Shown here: one piece after another, positions 17,055 through 25,232 of the stretch
Position numbering within the stretch: the stretch's first letter is position 1
Layout of the letters: every line of letters begins with the position of its first letter
Source: CAZOLI01 sp964580675
GTDB lineage: Bacteria > Planctomycetota > MHYJ01 > CAYXQY01
Reading direction: 5' to 3'
Length of the DNA stretch: 35,954 nucleotides
NCBI GenBank assembly: GCA_964580675.1
Contig: CAZOLI010000028.1
Location: 1 to 35,954, forward strand
The notes under the pieces: generated by a model
What the model was told of the DNA's origin: nothing
Databases searched by the model: none
Seen by the model: the letters and a program-made list of their open reading frames with translations, nothing else
Translations under genes and position numbers: made by a program

Positions 17055-18476
17055 ATGCAGAAGATTCTGTTCTGGTTTCGCCGCGACCTCCGGTTAACCG
17101 ATAACAGGGGTTTACACGAAGCTGCCTCGGACGGCGACGTGGTTCCTATGTTTGTTGTTGATCCAACCCACCGGTCCTGGCCCCACGCCTGCGGGGATCG
17201 GCTCGGGTTCAAACTGGACGCTGTCGGATCCCTCCGATCATCAATCAAAAACTGTGGTGGGACGCTCCTGGTGCGAACCGGCAACCCTGCGGAGATCCTC
17301 CCGGACCTGGCCCGAAACATTGGGGCGGATGCGGTGTACTGGAACCGTGCGTATGAGCCGTACGAGCGGGACCGTGACCGGCGGACCACGCAGTCCCTTG
17401 AAGACGCTGGCGTGTCCGTGGAAACATTCAAGGATCAGGTCCTGTTCGAACAGCGAGAGATCCTGACCGGCGAGGGTACGCCCTACCAGGTCTTTACCTA
17501 TTACGCGAAGAAGTGGCGAACGCGTGTCTCTCCCGATCCGGTTTCCCGGGTTACCTCATTTGCCGGCGGTGATCTTCCGGATCCGGGCCCAATTCCGGAA
17601 CCTTCCGATTTCGGTCTTGTGAAACGTCTCGACGATATCTCGTGGACACCGACCGAGGAAGCGGCCCGGCGGCGCCGGGACGATTTTCTGGTTAAGAAAG
17701 CCCCTGATTACGAGCAAAACCGGGATTATCCGGCTCGTGAAGGAACCTCCCGGCTGTCGCCTCACCTGCGATTTGGACTGGTGTCTGCCCGGGAGACGGT
17801 GAAGAAGGCATTCGAACGCCGCTCGGAACTGCCGGATGAGAAACGGGAGGGCGTGGACACGTTCATCGAGGAACTCATCTGGCGAGACTTCTACCACCAA
17901 TTTCTCTACAACCACCCACGTGTTGTGTCGGAGAATTTTCGGACGAAGTACGATGAGGTCGCCTGGGAACGACACCCGGATTGGCTTGCGGCGTGGAAAA
18001 ACGGAGAAACTGGTTTTCCCCTCGTCGACGCCGCCATGCGTCAGCTCAACGAAACCGGCTGGATGCACAACCGCCTGCGGATGATCGTGGCCCAGTTCCT
18101 GACCAAACACTGCCTGATTCACTGGAAGAAAGGAGAAACGTACTTCATGAATCGTCTCATCGACGGGGACACCGCCGCCAACAACGGGGGATGGCAATGG
18201 AGTGCCTCAACCGGTACCGACGCCGCTCCTTATTTTCGGGTGTTCAATCCGGTTTCACAGAGTAAGGAATACGATCCGGAAGGCCGGTTCATCCGGTCCT
18301 TCTGTCCGGAACTTTCCGAGCTGCCGGATATCGCGGTGCACACGCCCTGGCGAGCCGGGGAAGAAGTGCTTTCGGAAGCGGGGATCTCCCCGGGTTCGGA
18401 CTATCCTGAACCCATATTGGATCATAATGAAAGGCGGGAACACGCCATCGAAACGTTTCAGGCCGCCGCGGAATAA
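17055..18476 (+). CDS. phrB: class I deoxyribodipyrimidine (CPD) photolyase
   Basis: A 473-residue photolyase that would repair UV-induced cyclobutane pyrimidine dimers using light and FAD. The N-terminal antenna domain begins ILFWFRRDLRLTDNRGLHEA (about 4-23). The C-terminal FAD domain carries EGTSRLSPHLRFGLVSAR, EELIWRDFYHQFLYNHP, GWMHNRLRM and the run NNGGWQWSASTGTDAAPYFR. Trp304, Trp357 and Trp380 align by spacing with the E. coli electron-transfer triad Trp306/359/382, so the enzyme should be photoreducible. Length and motifs fit class I CPD photolyase rather than cry-DASH. ATG 17055 begins exactly at the family N-terminus; there is no Shine-Dalgarno. It converges on an FAD-dependent oxidoreductase gene 80 bases downstream. 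Confidence 0.95.
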   Translation: MQKILFWFRRDLRLTDNRGLHEAASDGDVVPMFVVDPTHRSWPHACGDRLGFKLDAVGSLRSSIKNCGGTLLVRTGNPAEILPDLARNIGADAVYWNRAYEPYERDRDRRTTQSLEDAGVSVETFKDQVLFEQREILTGEGTPYQVFTYYAKKWRTRVSPDPVSRVTSFAGGDLPDPGPIPEPSDFGLVKRLDDISWTPTEEAARRRRDDFLVKKAPDYEQNRDYPAREGTSRLSPHLRFGLVSARETVKKAFERRSELPDEKREGVDTFIEELIWRDFYHQFLYNHPRVVSENFRTKYDEVAWERHPDWLAAWKNGETGFPLVDAAMRQLNETGWMHNRLRMIVAQFLTKHCLIHWKKGETYFMNRLIDGDTAANNGGWQWSASTGTDAAPYFRVFNPVSQSKEYDPEGRFIRSFCPELSELPDIAVHTPWRAGEEVLSEAGISPGSDYPEPILDHNERREHAIETFQAAAE

Positions 18477-18556
18477 CCCGGGGGAACACCATTTCCGGAA
18501 GAATTCGCAGGCAAAAGGAAGCCGGGCCCGTCGCCACCCTCGACAATGCCGGTTGG

Positions 18557-19807
18557 CTACGACAGGTCAAGGTCCTTCACAATGGACTCTGCCGCTCTGC
18601 GGCCCGATGCCAGAGCTCCATTGATGGAGGGCGTGTGGCAGTAATCCCCGGCAACGTAAAGTTGCTTCTTTACCCGGGCATCCCGAGGTTTCAGTGGTTT
18701 ATCATCCGGTGTACGGACCGGAAGCGACCGGGATACCCGAAACGTTTCCAGGTGCTCCCACTCCGCCATCTGTTTCCCAAACCAGTTCCGAAGGTGAGAC
18801 CGAATTTTCTCTTCAAGGTCCTCGGTTCGGGTGGACAGGGTGGACACCGACGCCAGGTGGCGTTCTCCGTCCCCGTAGCTCGGGGCGACGACACTGGGAA
18901 AGCAGAGACTTGTGATGAGCCCATCGCCCGCGTTGATGGTAATTAGTGGACGGGTGATCGGTGGTTCATTCAGGGAAAAGTAACAGCAGGAGGTTCCGCG
19001 GGCCCGGTGTTCCACGGGAAGATCAGGTGAGAGATCCTGGAGTTCCCACGGTCCGGTGGCAACCAGAACAGCCCGGGCGTCGATGGACTCCCCCGAGTCG
19101 GTGCGAACCGTTCCCGAAGATACCTTCGACACGTTGGTGCCAAGCCGCAATCGGTCCTCGTCCAGCCGGTCTGCCATCTGCCGTGGAATGGTCTCCATCC
19201 CACCAGCCGGAAGTGTGGCCTGCCCGGACCCGAACATTCCGTAAAGAAATTCGAACAACCGGCTCGACGTGTTCAGGTCCTCTTCCAGGAACACCCCGGA
19301 AAAAAACGGTCGGAAAAAGGATTCGATCAGATCTTCCGAAAATCCAAGATCCCGGAGATAATCCGCGGTGGTCTGCTCGGGTCGATCAAACACGTCCTCC
19401 GGCCCGAGATCACCGAGCCGGACCCGGAGCCGCCAGATTCGCCAGCGGTCCGCCAGAGTCCCCACCGTAGGCCAGACTGAGGAAATCCCTTCGAACGGAT
19501 GACGCTCGGGATCAATGAACGGAACCATTTCCTCGCTCCGTCGAATGATCGCACCGCTCATAAACGGCTGGAGGTTCAGGTCGTCGTACCGAAGGACGTC
19601 TCGGGCCTCTGGGTAGGCGGTCAGGAATATCTGAAATCCGCGATCTAGCAGAAACCCGTTTCGTTCGATCGTACGGATTCGTCCTCCCACCCGTTCCTCG
19701 CGCTCGAGGACAAGATAACGATCGGTATGATCCTGCAGAGCCATCGCAGCTCGAAGACCGGCGGCCCCCGCTCCCACGATGACCACGTCCAGTTCTTGTT
19801 CGGCCAT
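18557..19807 (-). CDS. FAD-dependent amine oxidase/protoporphyrinogen oxidase-like oxidoreductase
   Basis: A 416-residue flavoprotein of the NAD(P)-binding/FAD amine oxidoreductase fold. The N-terminal dinucleotide-binding motif is VVIVGAGAAGLRAAMAL (8-24, Gly12/14/17), followed by the LVLEREERVGGRIRT segment that holds FAD. The C-terminal KQLYVAGDYCHTPSINGALASGRRAAESI closes the FAD site. The middle part is typical of amine oxidase, phytoene desaturase and protoporphyrinogen oxidase relatives, so the substrate cannot be told. ATG 19807 was chosen because it starts right before the FAD motif; an upstream extension to 19921 has no conserved look. There is no signal peptide and no clear ribosome binding site. 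Confidence 0.88.
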   Translation of the reverse strand: MAEQELDVVIVGAGAAGLRAAMALQDHTDRYLVLEREERVGGRIRTIERNGFLLDRGFQIFLTAYPEARDVLRYDDLNLQPFMSGAIIRRSEEMVPFIDPERHPFEGISSVWPTVGTLADRWRIWRLRVRLGDLGPEDVFDRPEQTTADYLRDLGFSEDLIESFFRPFFSGVFLEEDLNTSSRLFEFLYGMFGSGQATLPAGGMETIPRQMADRLDEDRLRLGTNVSKVSSGTVRTDSGESIDARAVLVATGPWELQDLSPDLPVEHRARGTSCCYFSLNEPPITRPLITINAGDGLITSLCFPSVVAPSYGDGERHLASVSTLSTRTEDLEEKIRSHLRNWFGKQMAEWEHLETFRVSRSLPVRTPDDKPLKPRDARVKKQLYVAGDYCHTPSINGALASGRRAAESIVKDLDLS

Positions 19808-20038
19808 TGTTGAAATGTAACGGAAACCGGTTTGTGTTTGCTCCCGGGACGAAACCGTCGTTCCGAAAAACAACGTTTCAATATACCGGACGTGTTCCCG
19901 GGGTTCCAGACGACGGGTCAAGAAAGGATGTGCTCCGGAACAGCACTGGTTCCCGGTTCACCGATGATGAATGATGAAAAAGGGGAGGAAAAAGGAGCAG
20001 ATATAAGGGAACATCTGCAATGTCTCCCGTGGTGCGAT

Positions 20039-22408
20039 CTACTGGTACAGGTCCTGAATCTGTTCGTACAGCTGCCTGTAATCCGGCGTGTTCGATAGCT
20101 GCATTTCCTTTCTACTGCTTCCGGCGGTATAGATTTGAATCGTCCCGTTGCCGAAGCACTTGTTCAAAATTCCTTCCCCTCTGTCAATGTGATCGATGTT
20201 TTCGGAAAGAATCGTCTGTCGAGTCCGATAAAAAATGCCGGATTCCCGGACGATGCCGCGGGGCGTTATCCGAAATTCAATGACCGATGCCGACCAGTAG
20301 GAGCCCACGAAAATTGGCAAAAACAGGGCCAGCACCCCGCCGGCCGCGGGCAACGTGTATGCCGGTATGGTCGCAGCGGTCCCGCCCCCAACGAGTCCCA
20401 TCAGTACCCCGCAGGCAATCACGGCGCCCGCGAGAGAATTTTTCGGCTCCGGGGCTGAAGTCTGCAGGACCTCCGGCTCCCATTTCTTCAGACCGATCCG
20501 GTCGTTGATAACCTCGTCCCGTTCAAAGAGGTTGTTCACGTACTTCACCCGGACCTCGTAGGACCGTCGCACCTGGTTTTCACCCTCTCCTTTTGATTCC
20601 CCTGCCACGCCCATTGTGAGGGTCCCGCTGTCAAGACCGGCATATCGTGTGCTGGTCACGTCTTTGACGTCGTCGTAATCCACGTAATACTCTCTTTTGA
20701 ACAGGTAACCTTCTTTGTACCGGACGAAGGTTTCGTAGAACTCGCAGGAAGCTTTCTCGAAGTACTTCAAACTCCAGACGTAGAAGAATACGCCGAGGAT
20801 CGGCACAGCAGCGATGCCCAGGAACGATGCGGGAACGATGATCCCGCCGATGATACTGGCCACGAGAAGCATCAATAGCGCTACGAGCCCGAAGGGGTTT
20901 CCCAGGAGGAAATTCATCGGATGGACCTCGGGACCGATCTGCTGCTGAACCACCTCGTCCCGGTATCCTTCTCCCTCCAGCAGGCGTTCGACGACCCTCG
21001 AGGTTCGGGGCAGGTGTGAAAAGTTGATCGTTGAATCGCTTCCGATGCTCCAGAAGCTTATGGAGACGGTTCCCATCCAGCGATCGATGATGTTCTCCCG
21101 GACGAGCATACCGGTGATTTTGTCGTTGGAAAATTCAATCGTTTTCCGGGACAAAAGATTAAAATCACACACGATGCTATCCGGTTTCACCCGGTAGGTG
21201 GTGGCCCGGGCCATCACGTATAGAATAACCATGATCGGTAGACCAAGAAGACAGAGCGGCAGAAGCACGAAACCGGGCACCATCATCCGCCAGACGTCCG
21301 GTCCAAGGCTCGTCCTGAAATCCCGCTCGGTCACCGATTCTCGTTTTTGTTTTCGTTCGGCCGCCCGACGATCAGCGTCCTCCGCCTCCTCACCGATATG
21401 TTCCCGCCGCCGCTCGGCGGTCTCCAGGGACTCGGTTTCCTCAATGAGGTCCGAAAGACGCCGTTCGAAATCCCGGTTCTCGAGACTGCCAAATCGAATC
21501 TTGGCTCCCGTCCCCTGACAGCTCACGGTGATGTCGTAAATATCCAGAAGACGGTCGACGAATTCTTGTGTTGTTTCCGTGTCCGCCAGGTTCTCGAGGG
21601 GAATCAATCGCTGCACTTTCGTCAAAAATCCGTCGGTGTAGGAAACACAATCATCGTAGAGGTAATACACCCGCCGTTTTCTGTCCATAAACCGGAGGAG
21701 GTTCAGGCCGCTGTCCAGCAAACAACCGATGGTATTTGGGGTTTCCTTCAGTATGAGGTTGTCCTGCTTCAGTCGGAATCCGTTCTCTGTCATCAGGTCC
21801 TGAATCCGTTCGTACACCTCCGCCGGGTTCTGCAGGGACGTCATGTGGACGACCCCTCCCCGGGCCCCCGCGCTTTCCACTCGAATGTGGCCCGTGTCAA
21901 AGACCAAATGTTCCAGGAACGGCAGGGTCAGGGTGACGTTGGTAATTTTCCGGACCGGCAACTCCACGCTGTGGTCGCTGAACATCGACCCGCTCCGGAC
22001 CACCAGGTGGTCGTCCTCAAATTCGTACCGTTCCTTCTCGAACCGGATCTTCCGGTTGTAATAAATCAGGGCCAGGACGCCTGCAATCAGAACTCCGATT
22101 CCTCCGACGGTGAGAACATTGACGGGCGCCTTCAGATAAACAAGTCCAATAACGGATCCGATGACAAAGAGAATGAACAGAAACGCCACCCATCTCAGAA
22201 CGGGGACATACAGAAACGGGTCCCGGTCGGGGGCGATGGTTTCGACTTCCCCGGAAGACGGTCCGGAACCACTTTCCAACTCACTGGAAACGTATCGAAG
22301 GGGCCCATCACATTCCGGACAGGTGGGGAGTCCGGACTGTTCCTGTACATTTTCGTTCTCGAACTCCCTCTCACATTCCTCGCAGTACAGAAACAGATTT
22401 TCAGGCAT
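20039..22408 (-). CDS. membrane protein with zinc ribbon and about five bPH2-like domains
   Basis: A 789-residue protein. The N-terminus is a zinc ribbon (Cys9, Cys12, Cys30, Cys33), then an acidic linker. Five segments each look like a bacterial PH (bPH2/YdbT-type) domain: about 127-205, 246-325, 403-480, 553-630 and 708-787. Four of them follow hydrophobic hairpins (about 65-117, 375-402, 507-548, 660-705); the second does not. The last one (FRITPRGIVRESGIFYRTRQTILSENIDHIDRGEGILNKCFGNGTIQIYT) is the clearest match. A charged coiled-coil-like stretch (about 320-362) splits the protein. B. subtilis YdbT has about three such units, so this is enlarged. The role of YdbS/YdbT proteins is poorly known; an envelope role is inferred. 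GGAG lies about nine bases before ATG 22408. Confidence 0.85.
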   Translation of the reverse strand: MPENLFLYCEECEREFENENVQEQSGLPTCPECDGPLRYVSSELESGSGPSSGEVETIAPDRDPFLYVPVLRWVAFLFILFVIGSVIGLVYLKAPVNVLTVGGIGVLIAGVLALIYYNRKIRFEKERYEFEDDHLVVRSGSMFSDHSVELPVRKITNVTLTLPFLEHLVFDTGHIRVESAGARGGVVHMTSLQNPAEVYERIQDLMTENGFRLKQDNLILKETPNTIGCLLDSGLNLLRFMDRKRRVYYLYDDCVSYTDGFLTKVQRLIPLENLADTETTQEFVDRLLDIYDITVSCQGTGAKIRFGSLENRDFERRLSDLIEETESLETAERRREHIGEEAEDADRRAAERKQKRESVTERDFRTSLGPDVWRMMVPGFVLLPLCLLGLPIMVILYVMARATTYRVKPDSIVCDFNLLSRKTIEFSNDKITGMLVRENIIDRWMGTVSISFWSIGSDSTINFSHLPRTSRVVERLLEGEGYRDEVVQQQIGPEVHPMNFLLGNPFGLVALLMLLVASIIGGIIVPASFLGIAAVPILGVFFYVWSLKYFEKASCEFYETFVRYKEGYLFKREYYVDYDDVKDVTSTRYAGLDSGTLTMGVAGESKGEGENQVRRSYEVRVKYVNNLFERDEVINDRIGLKKWEPEVLQTSAPEPKNSLAGAVIACGVLMGLVGGGTAATIPAYTLPAAGGVLALFLPIFVGSYWSASVIEFRITPRGIVRESGIFYRTRQTILSENIDHIDRGEGILNKCFGNGTIQIYTAGSSRKEMQLSNTPDYRQLYEQIQDLYQ

Positions 22409-22729
22409 TATCGTTTACTCCGGGCAAACAGGCGTCGCTTCATTGGACAGGTCCGCTGTTTCCCGAAAACTGAATCACAGATTTTCCTTCTCCTCGATTC
22501 ATCCCATATCTTAACCCACATATTGGTTTGAAGAAACACACGGGTCTACTCACGTCACATTTTATAAAGGTCCTCGTACCACTTCTCCCTCATTCCCGGG
22601 TTTCTCCGAACCAAACGGCCGCCGGGTCGACCGCCAGAAAAAAAGAGGCATTGCAATAAATCCGGTATCGTGGAATGATACCCTTCATTCCATTGGCTGA
22701 TTTTGATATTCCTTTTCCCTGTAAACGAT
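22409..22729. other. divergent gap between the bPH2 protein and the DinB protein
   Basis: This 321-base gap holds no gene that I can support. Two overlapping inverted repeats lie close to the DinB start: GGTATC (22664-22669) with GATACC (22677-22682), and GGAATG (22672-22677) with CATTCC (22686-22691). They share G22677 and could not form together. No clear -35/-10 pair was found. Confidence 0.45.
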
Positions 22730-23203
22730 ATGCACCGGCAAAACCTCCGAGAACAACTAACGAACCTCCTCGAAGGCGGTCAGGCACACATCGAACTGGC
22801 GGAGGCGGTGGAGGGAATGCCACCGGAACTCCGCTGCCGGCAACCCGATAACACCCCTCATTCAGCCTGGGACCTGGTCGAACACATTCGCCTCGCTCAG
22901 GAAGACATCATCGAGTTTACCGTCGACCCGGACTACGAGGAGCGAACCTTTCCCGACGACTACTGGCCGGACGACACGGACGAGGTCTCCGACGAGGAAT
23001 GGTTTGGCTCCATGGAAACCATCCAGTCGGACCGGGACCGGATGATCGACATTGTGCAGGACCCGTCGAACGATTTGCTCGAACCAATTCCTCACGGAGA
23101 CGGCCAGACGGTGTTCCGGGAAGCGATGCTGATCGTGGACCACCGGAGTTACCACGTCGGTCAGATTGTGACCGTTCGGCAGGCGCTTGGTGACTGGAAC
23201 TGA
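22730..23203 (+). CDS. DinB-like four-helix metal-binding protein
   Basis: A 157-residue protein of the DinB/YfiT-like superfamily, a four-helix bundle that usually holds a divalent metal through three histidines. The candidates are His52 in SAWDLVEHIRLAQ and His138 and His142 in DHRSYHVGQIVTVRQALG, in the expected spacing. Family members include bacillithiol and mycothiol S-transferases and many uncharacterised damage-induced proteins; the substrate here is unknown. The chosen ATG gives the usual N-terminus (MHRQNLREQLTNLLEGG); an in-frame TTG at 22703 adds nine hydrophobic residues with no support. No Shine-Dalgarno is visible. Proximity to the photolyase suggests stress response but is not evidence of co-regulation. 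Confidence 0.85.
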   Translation: MHRQNLREQLTNLLEGGQAHIELAEAVEGMPPELRCRQPDNTPHSAWDLVEHIRLAQEDIIEFTVDPDYEERTFPDDYWPDDTDEVSDEEWFGSMETIQSDRDRMIDIVQDPSNDLLEPIPHGDGQTVFREAMLIVDHRSYHVGQIVTVRQALGDWN

Positions 23204-23618
23204 CCCGGTGATACCGGTGGGGGACTGGACGAACCGGGACATTCAATAAATGCAATTCTTCCCGACAAACGGTCTCAACATACTTCCATATTTCCTGACG
23301 GTAATTGTTTGTTCCCATACCTCCCGATCCTGCCCTTCCCCGTTCCAACTATGGGTATCGGAACAATTGTTTGAAGCGGTTGGGCAACGCACTTTGCCTA
23401 CCTGCCCAGGACACGCCGACCACATGTCGATCAGAAAAACTCCTGGAGGATCCTGGGTCAGGCATTGGTTAAATCATGAGTGAAAATGAGCCTCCTCTCC
23501 CGAAAGGATTCTCTCACGTCTCCAGGCGACCAGCACGTACCGGGGACGAGGATTGTGCAACCCCGGTCACTCACCGCAAACGATAACTTCGGCGTCTTCT
23601 TCTTCTTTGAATCCGTTT
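23204..23618. other. gap between the DinB gene and the CNNM gene tail
   Basis: About 415 bases separate the DinB stop from the end of the CNNM read-through tail. The genes converge here. Only short frames without protein character are present. I see no strong hairpin plus T run that would act as a bidirectional terminator. Confidence 0.4.
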
Positions 23619-23723
23619 CTATAACCCAAATATACGAGTCCCCTTGAGAAGTCGGTGAAACAGGTCCTGGCCGGTTATAATCCGTTTCTGGGGTCCCCAG
23701 ACCAGGATGACGTCCTTATGGGT
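23619..23723 (-). pseudogene. conserved CNNM C-terminal CBS tail lying in frame behind a UGA
   Basis: Reading on in the same frame past TGA (23726-23724) gives 34 codons and then TAG (23621-23619). The tail starts THKDVILVWGPQKRIITG and continues QDLFHRLLKG, which matches the final strand and helix of the CBS domain in CNNM/DUF21 proteins, where I know endings of the type DIILVWGDEKRVITG and LLGRLLRG. The tail is therefore ancestral coding sequence cut off by a single in-frame stop. It may be a recent nonsense mutation, a sequencing error next to an A8 run, or true read-through. Confidence 0.8.
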
Positions 23724-24638
23724 TCACTTTTTTTTCGGCCGGTACACTTCCAGTTCCTTTAGCACCGTTCCGAGGGACCGGGATGGATCTCGAACCACCA
23801 GTGGCTCGTGACAGTATTCACGGAGCGGGGTGGCACTGTCAAAATACAAACGCCGGAAAAATTTGGTCACATTGATCACCTGATGTGGATTCTGGTTTTC
23901 GTCCACAAAAACTATCCAGTTTTTCCCGGGTTTTTGCAGCTTCTGCAGGAATGGATCCGATGCATCCGACTCAAACGCCGGGAACCGAACCCCGTCCTCC
24001 CAGCGCTCAAGTTCGACTATACTGTCCCCGGACAACATGTTGCCTTCCCCTCCCACCATAATGTCGTCCATGGTTAAAAAGTTTAGTGCGCCCACGCCTT
24101 CGAGAAACCCGATGTCCGTCCTGTGTTCTTCGACGTGTTCCCGGATGACCTGTTTGAGGTCCGGTTCCCGGAAATAATGAATGCCCTCTTTTCCCACAAT
24201 GACATCAAGGAGAACGGCAACCGGTTTCGCCACCGGATACAGAAGCACCCTGTATATTTGCATCACCGGAGCCAGCCAGTACCCGATTGTCATGGCATAC
24301 CGGGAGAACACCGCCTGCGGTATTATTTCACCGACAAACGTGATCACAACCGTTGAAAAAAGAAAGGCGGCCACGCCCGACATGACCGAATCCGTAAGAA
24401 GGGCGAGCAACACGTTTACGGCGACGTTTCCCCAGAGGATGGTGGCAAGGAGATGGTGATAATCCGAACGCAGATCCAGTATTCGCTTTGCTTTTTCATT
24501 TCCGGTGCTTGATTCCACCTCCAGCCGGAGTCTTGTAATACTGAAATAAGCCAGGTTCAATCCCGAAAACAATCCCGACTGCGACAGACAGAACAAAATG
24601 CCCATCCAGGTCGCGGCCCGTCCGGTGAACATTTCCAT
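23724..24638 (-). CDS. CNNM/DUF21 membrane protein with CBS region, interrupted near its C-terminus
   Basis: A 304-residue protein. The DUF21 (CNNM) domain occupies about residues 8-150 with three or four membrane helices (MGILFCLSQSGLFSGLNLAYFS; ATILWGNVAVNVLLALL; AAFLFSTVVITFVGEIIPQAVFS). The FSGLN and GEIIPQ motifs are typical of this magnesium/cobalt-transport-linked family. A cytoplasmic CBS-type region follows (about 190-300), without the CorC/HlyC C-terminal domain. Translation ends at TGA after RPKKK, within an A8 run; 34 more family-conserved codons follow in the same frame, giving 339 residues if read through. AGGAA precedes ATG 24638. It is the last gene of an operon with two small paralogs. 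Ion and direction of transport are unproven. Confidence 0.88.
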   Translation of the reverse strand: MEMFTGRAATWMGILFCLSQSGLFSGLNLAYFSITRLRLEVESSTGNEKAKRILDLRSDYHHLLATILWGNVAVNVLLALLTDSVMSGVAAFLFSTVVITFVGEIIPQAVFSRYAMTIGYWLAPVMQIYRVLLYPVAKPVAVLLDVIVGKEGIHYFREPDLKQVIREHVEEHRTDIGFLEGVGALNFLTMDDIMVGGEGNMLSGDSIVELERWEDGVRFPAFESDASDPFLQKLQKPGKNWIVFVDENQNPHQVINVTKFFRRLYFDSATPLREYCHEPLVVRDPSRSLGTVLKELEVYRPKKK

Positions 24639-24688
24639 GAACAGGATTCCTTAATGGGATCCTAAAATGGAAATCGTGTTTTTCCCTT

Positions 24689-24961
24689 TTAATCCGGGTC
24701 CCGGAATATCAGCGGCTCGCCGGATGACACAATGCGGATCGCGTCCCAGTCGGTGACGCCGGCGTCCTTCGCGGCGTTTCGAACCTCGTTTTCCGTTCTC
24801 TCCCCGGGCTCCGGCTCGTCCGAGACGGTATGAACAAAGGTACGGGTGAAGTTCTGCAGCGGGTTCCACCCCCGCTCCTCCATTGCCCGATCAAACCGGT
24901 TTTCCGTTTTTTCGTTTACGTTATGGAGTTGAACGGTTAACAATATTTGCTGTTCGTTCAT
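24689..24961 (-). CDS. small protein of unknown function, paralog B
   Basis: A 90-residue protein beginning MNEQQILLTVQLHNVNEK. It is a tandem paralog of the gene just upstream (24984-25232), sharing the patterns LxTVxxxNV, MxERxWN, EVxxAAxDAG and a final SGxxxxF. The strand/helix pattern suggests a small alpha/beta (perhaps ferredoxin-like) fold, which is my inference. There are no Cys residues, signal peptide or membrane segment. AAGGGG lies eight bases before ATG 24961, a good ribosome binding site; an in-frame extension upstream to 25138 runs through the paralog and is rejected. It is 22 bases after paralog A and 50 bases before the CNNM gene, so the three probably form an operon. Family not recognised. 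Confidence 0.75.
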   Translation of the reverse strand: MNEQQILLTVQLHNVNEKTENRFDRAMEERGWNPLQNFTRTFVHTVSDEPEPGERTENEVRNAAKDAGVTDWDAIRIVSSGEPLIFRDPD

Positions 24962-24983
24962 GACGTTCCCCTTCGAAAAGAAA

Positions 24984-25232
24984 TTAAAATGTTCTGGGCT
25001 TATCCCCGGATGCCAGAAGAGCGACGTTGTAGTCGTGGATACCGGCGTCTCTGGCCGCTCGCTCCACCTCCGTCCGAGCCTTTTCTTCCGGTGATTGGTC
25101 AAACCGCTTCCACCAGGCCGGCGCGGTCTGAATCTCACGATTCCATTCCCGTTCCTTCATCTCCCCGGCAAAATTTTTCTCTCGGACCGAATCCACATTT
25201 CGGAATTCCACCGTTACCAATACGTATTTCAT
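24984..25232 (-). CDS. small protein of unknown function, paralog A
   Basis: An 82-residue protein starting MKYVLVTVEFRNVDSVREKN and ending YNVALLASGDKPRTF. It is clearly related to the next gene (24689-24961), including the internal EVERAARDAGI helix. The N-terminal strand, central helix and C-terminal strand suggest a compact alpha/beta protein. The start is firm: GGGAGGA lies six bases before ATG 25232, one of the strongest ribosome binding sites in the window, and a TATAAT -10-like box lies about 41 bases upstream. It opens the operon that ends with the CNNM protein. Function unknown. Confidence 0.75.
   Translation of the reverse strand: MKYVLVTVEFRNVDSVREKNFAGEMKEREWNREIQTAPAWWKRFDQSPEEKARTEVERAARDAGIHDYNVALLASGDKPRTF

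Noticed and set aside
23724..23740. Programmed frameshift at the A8 run in the CNNM gene
   Set aside because: The conserved tail lies in the original frame, so a one-base slip would move away from it; the in-frame UGA is the issue.
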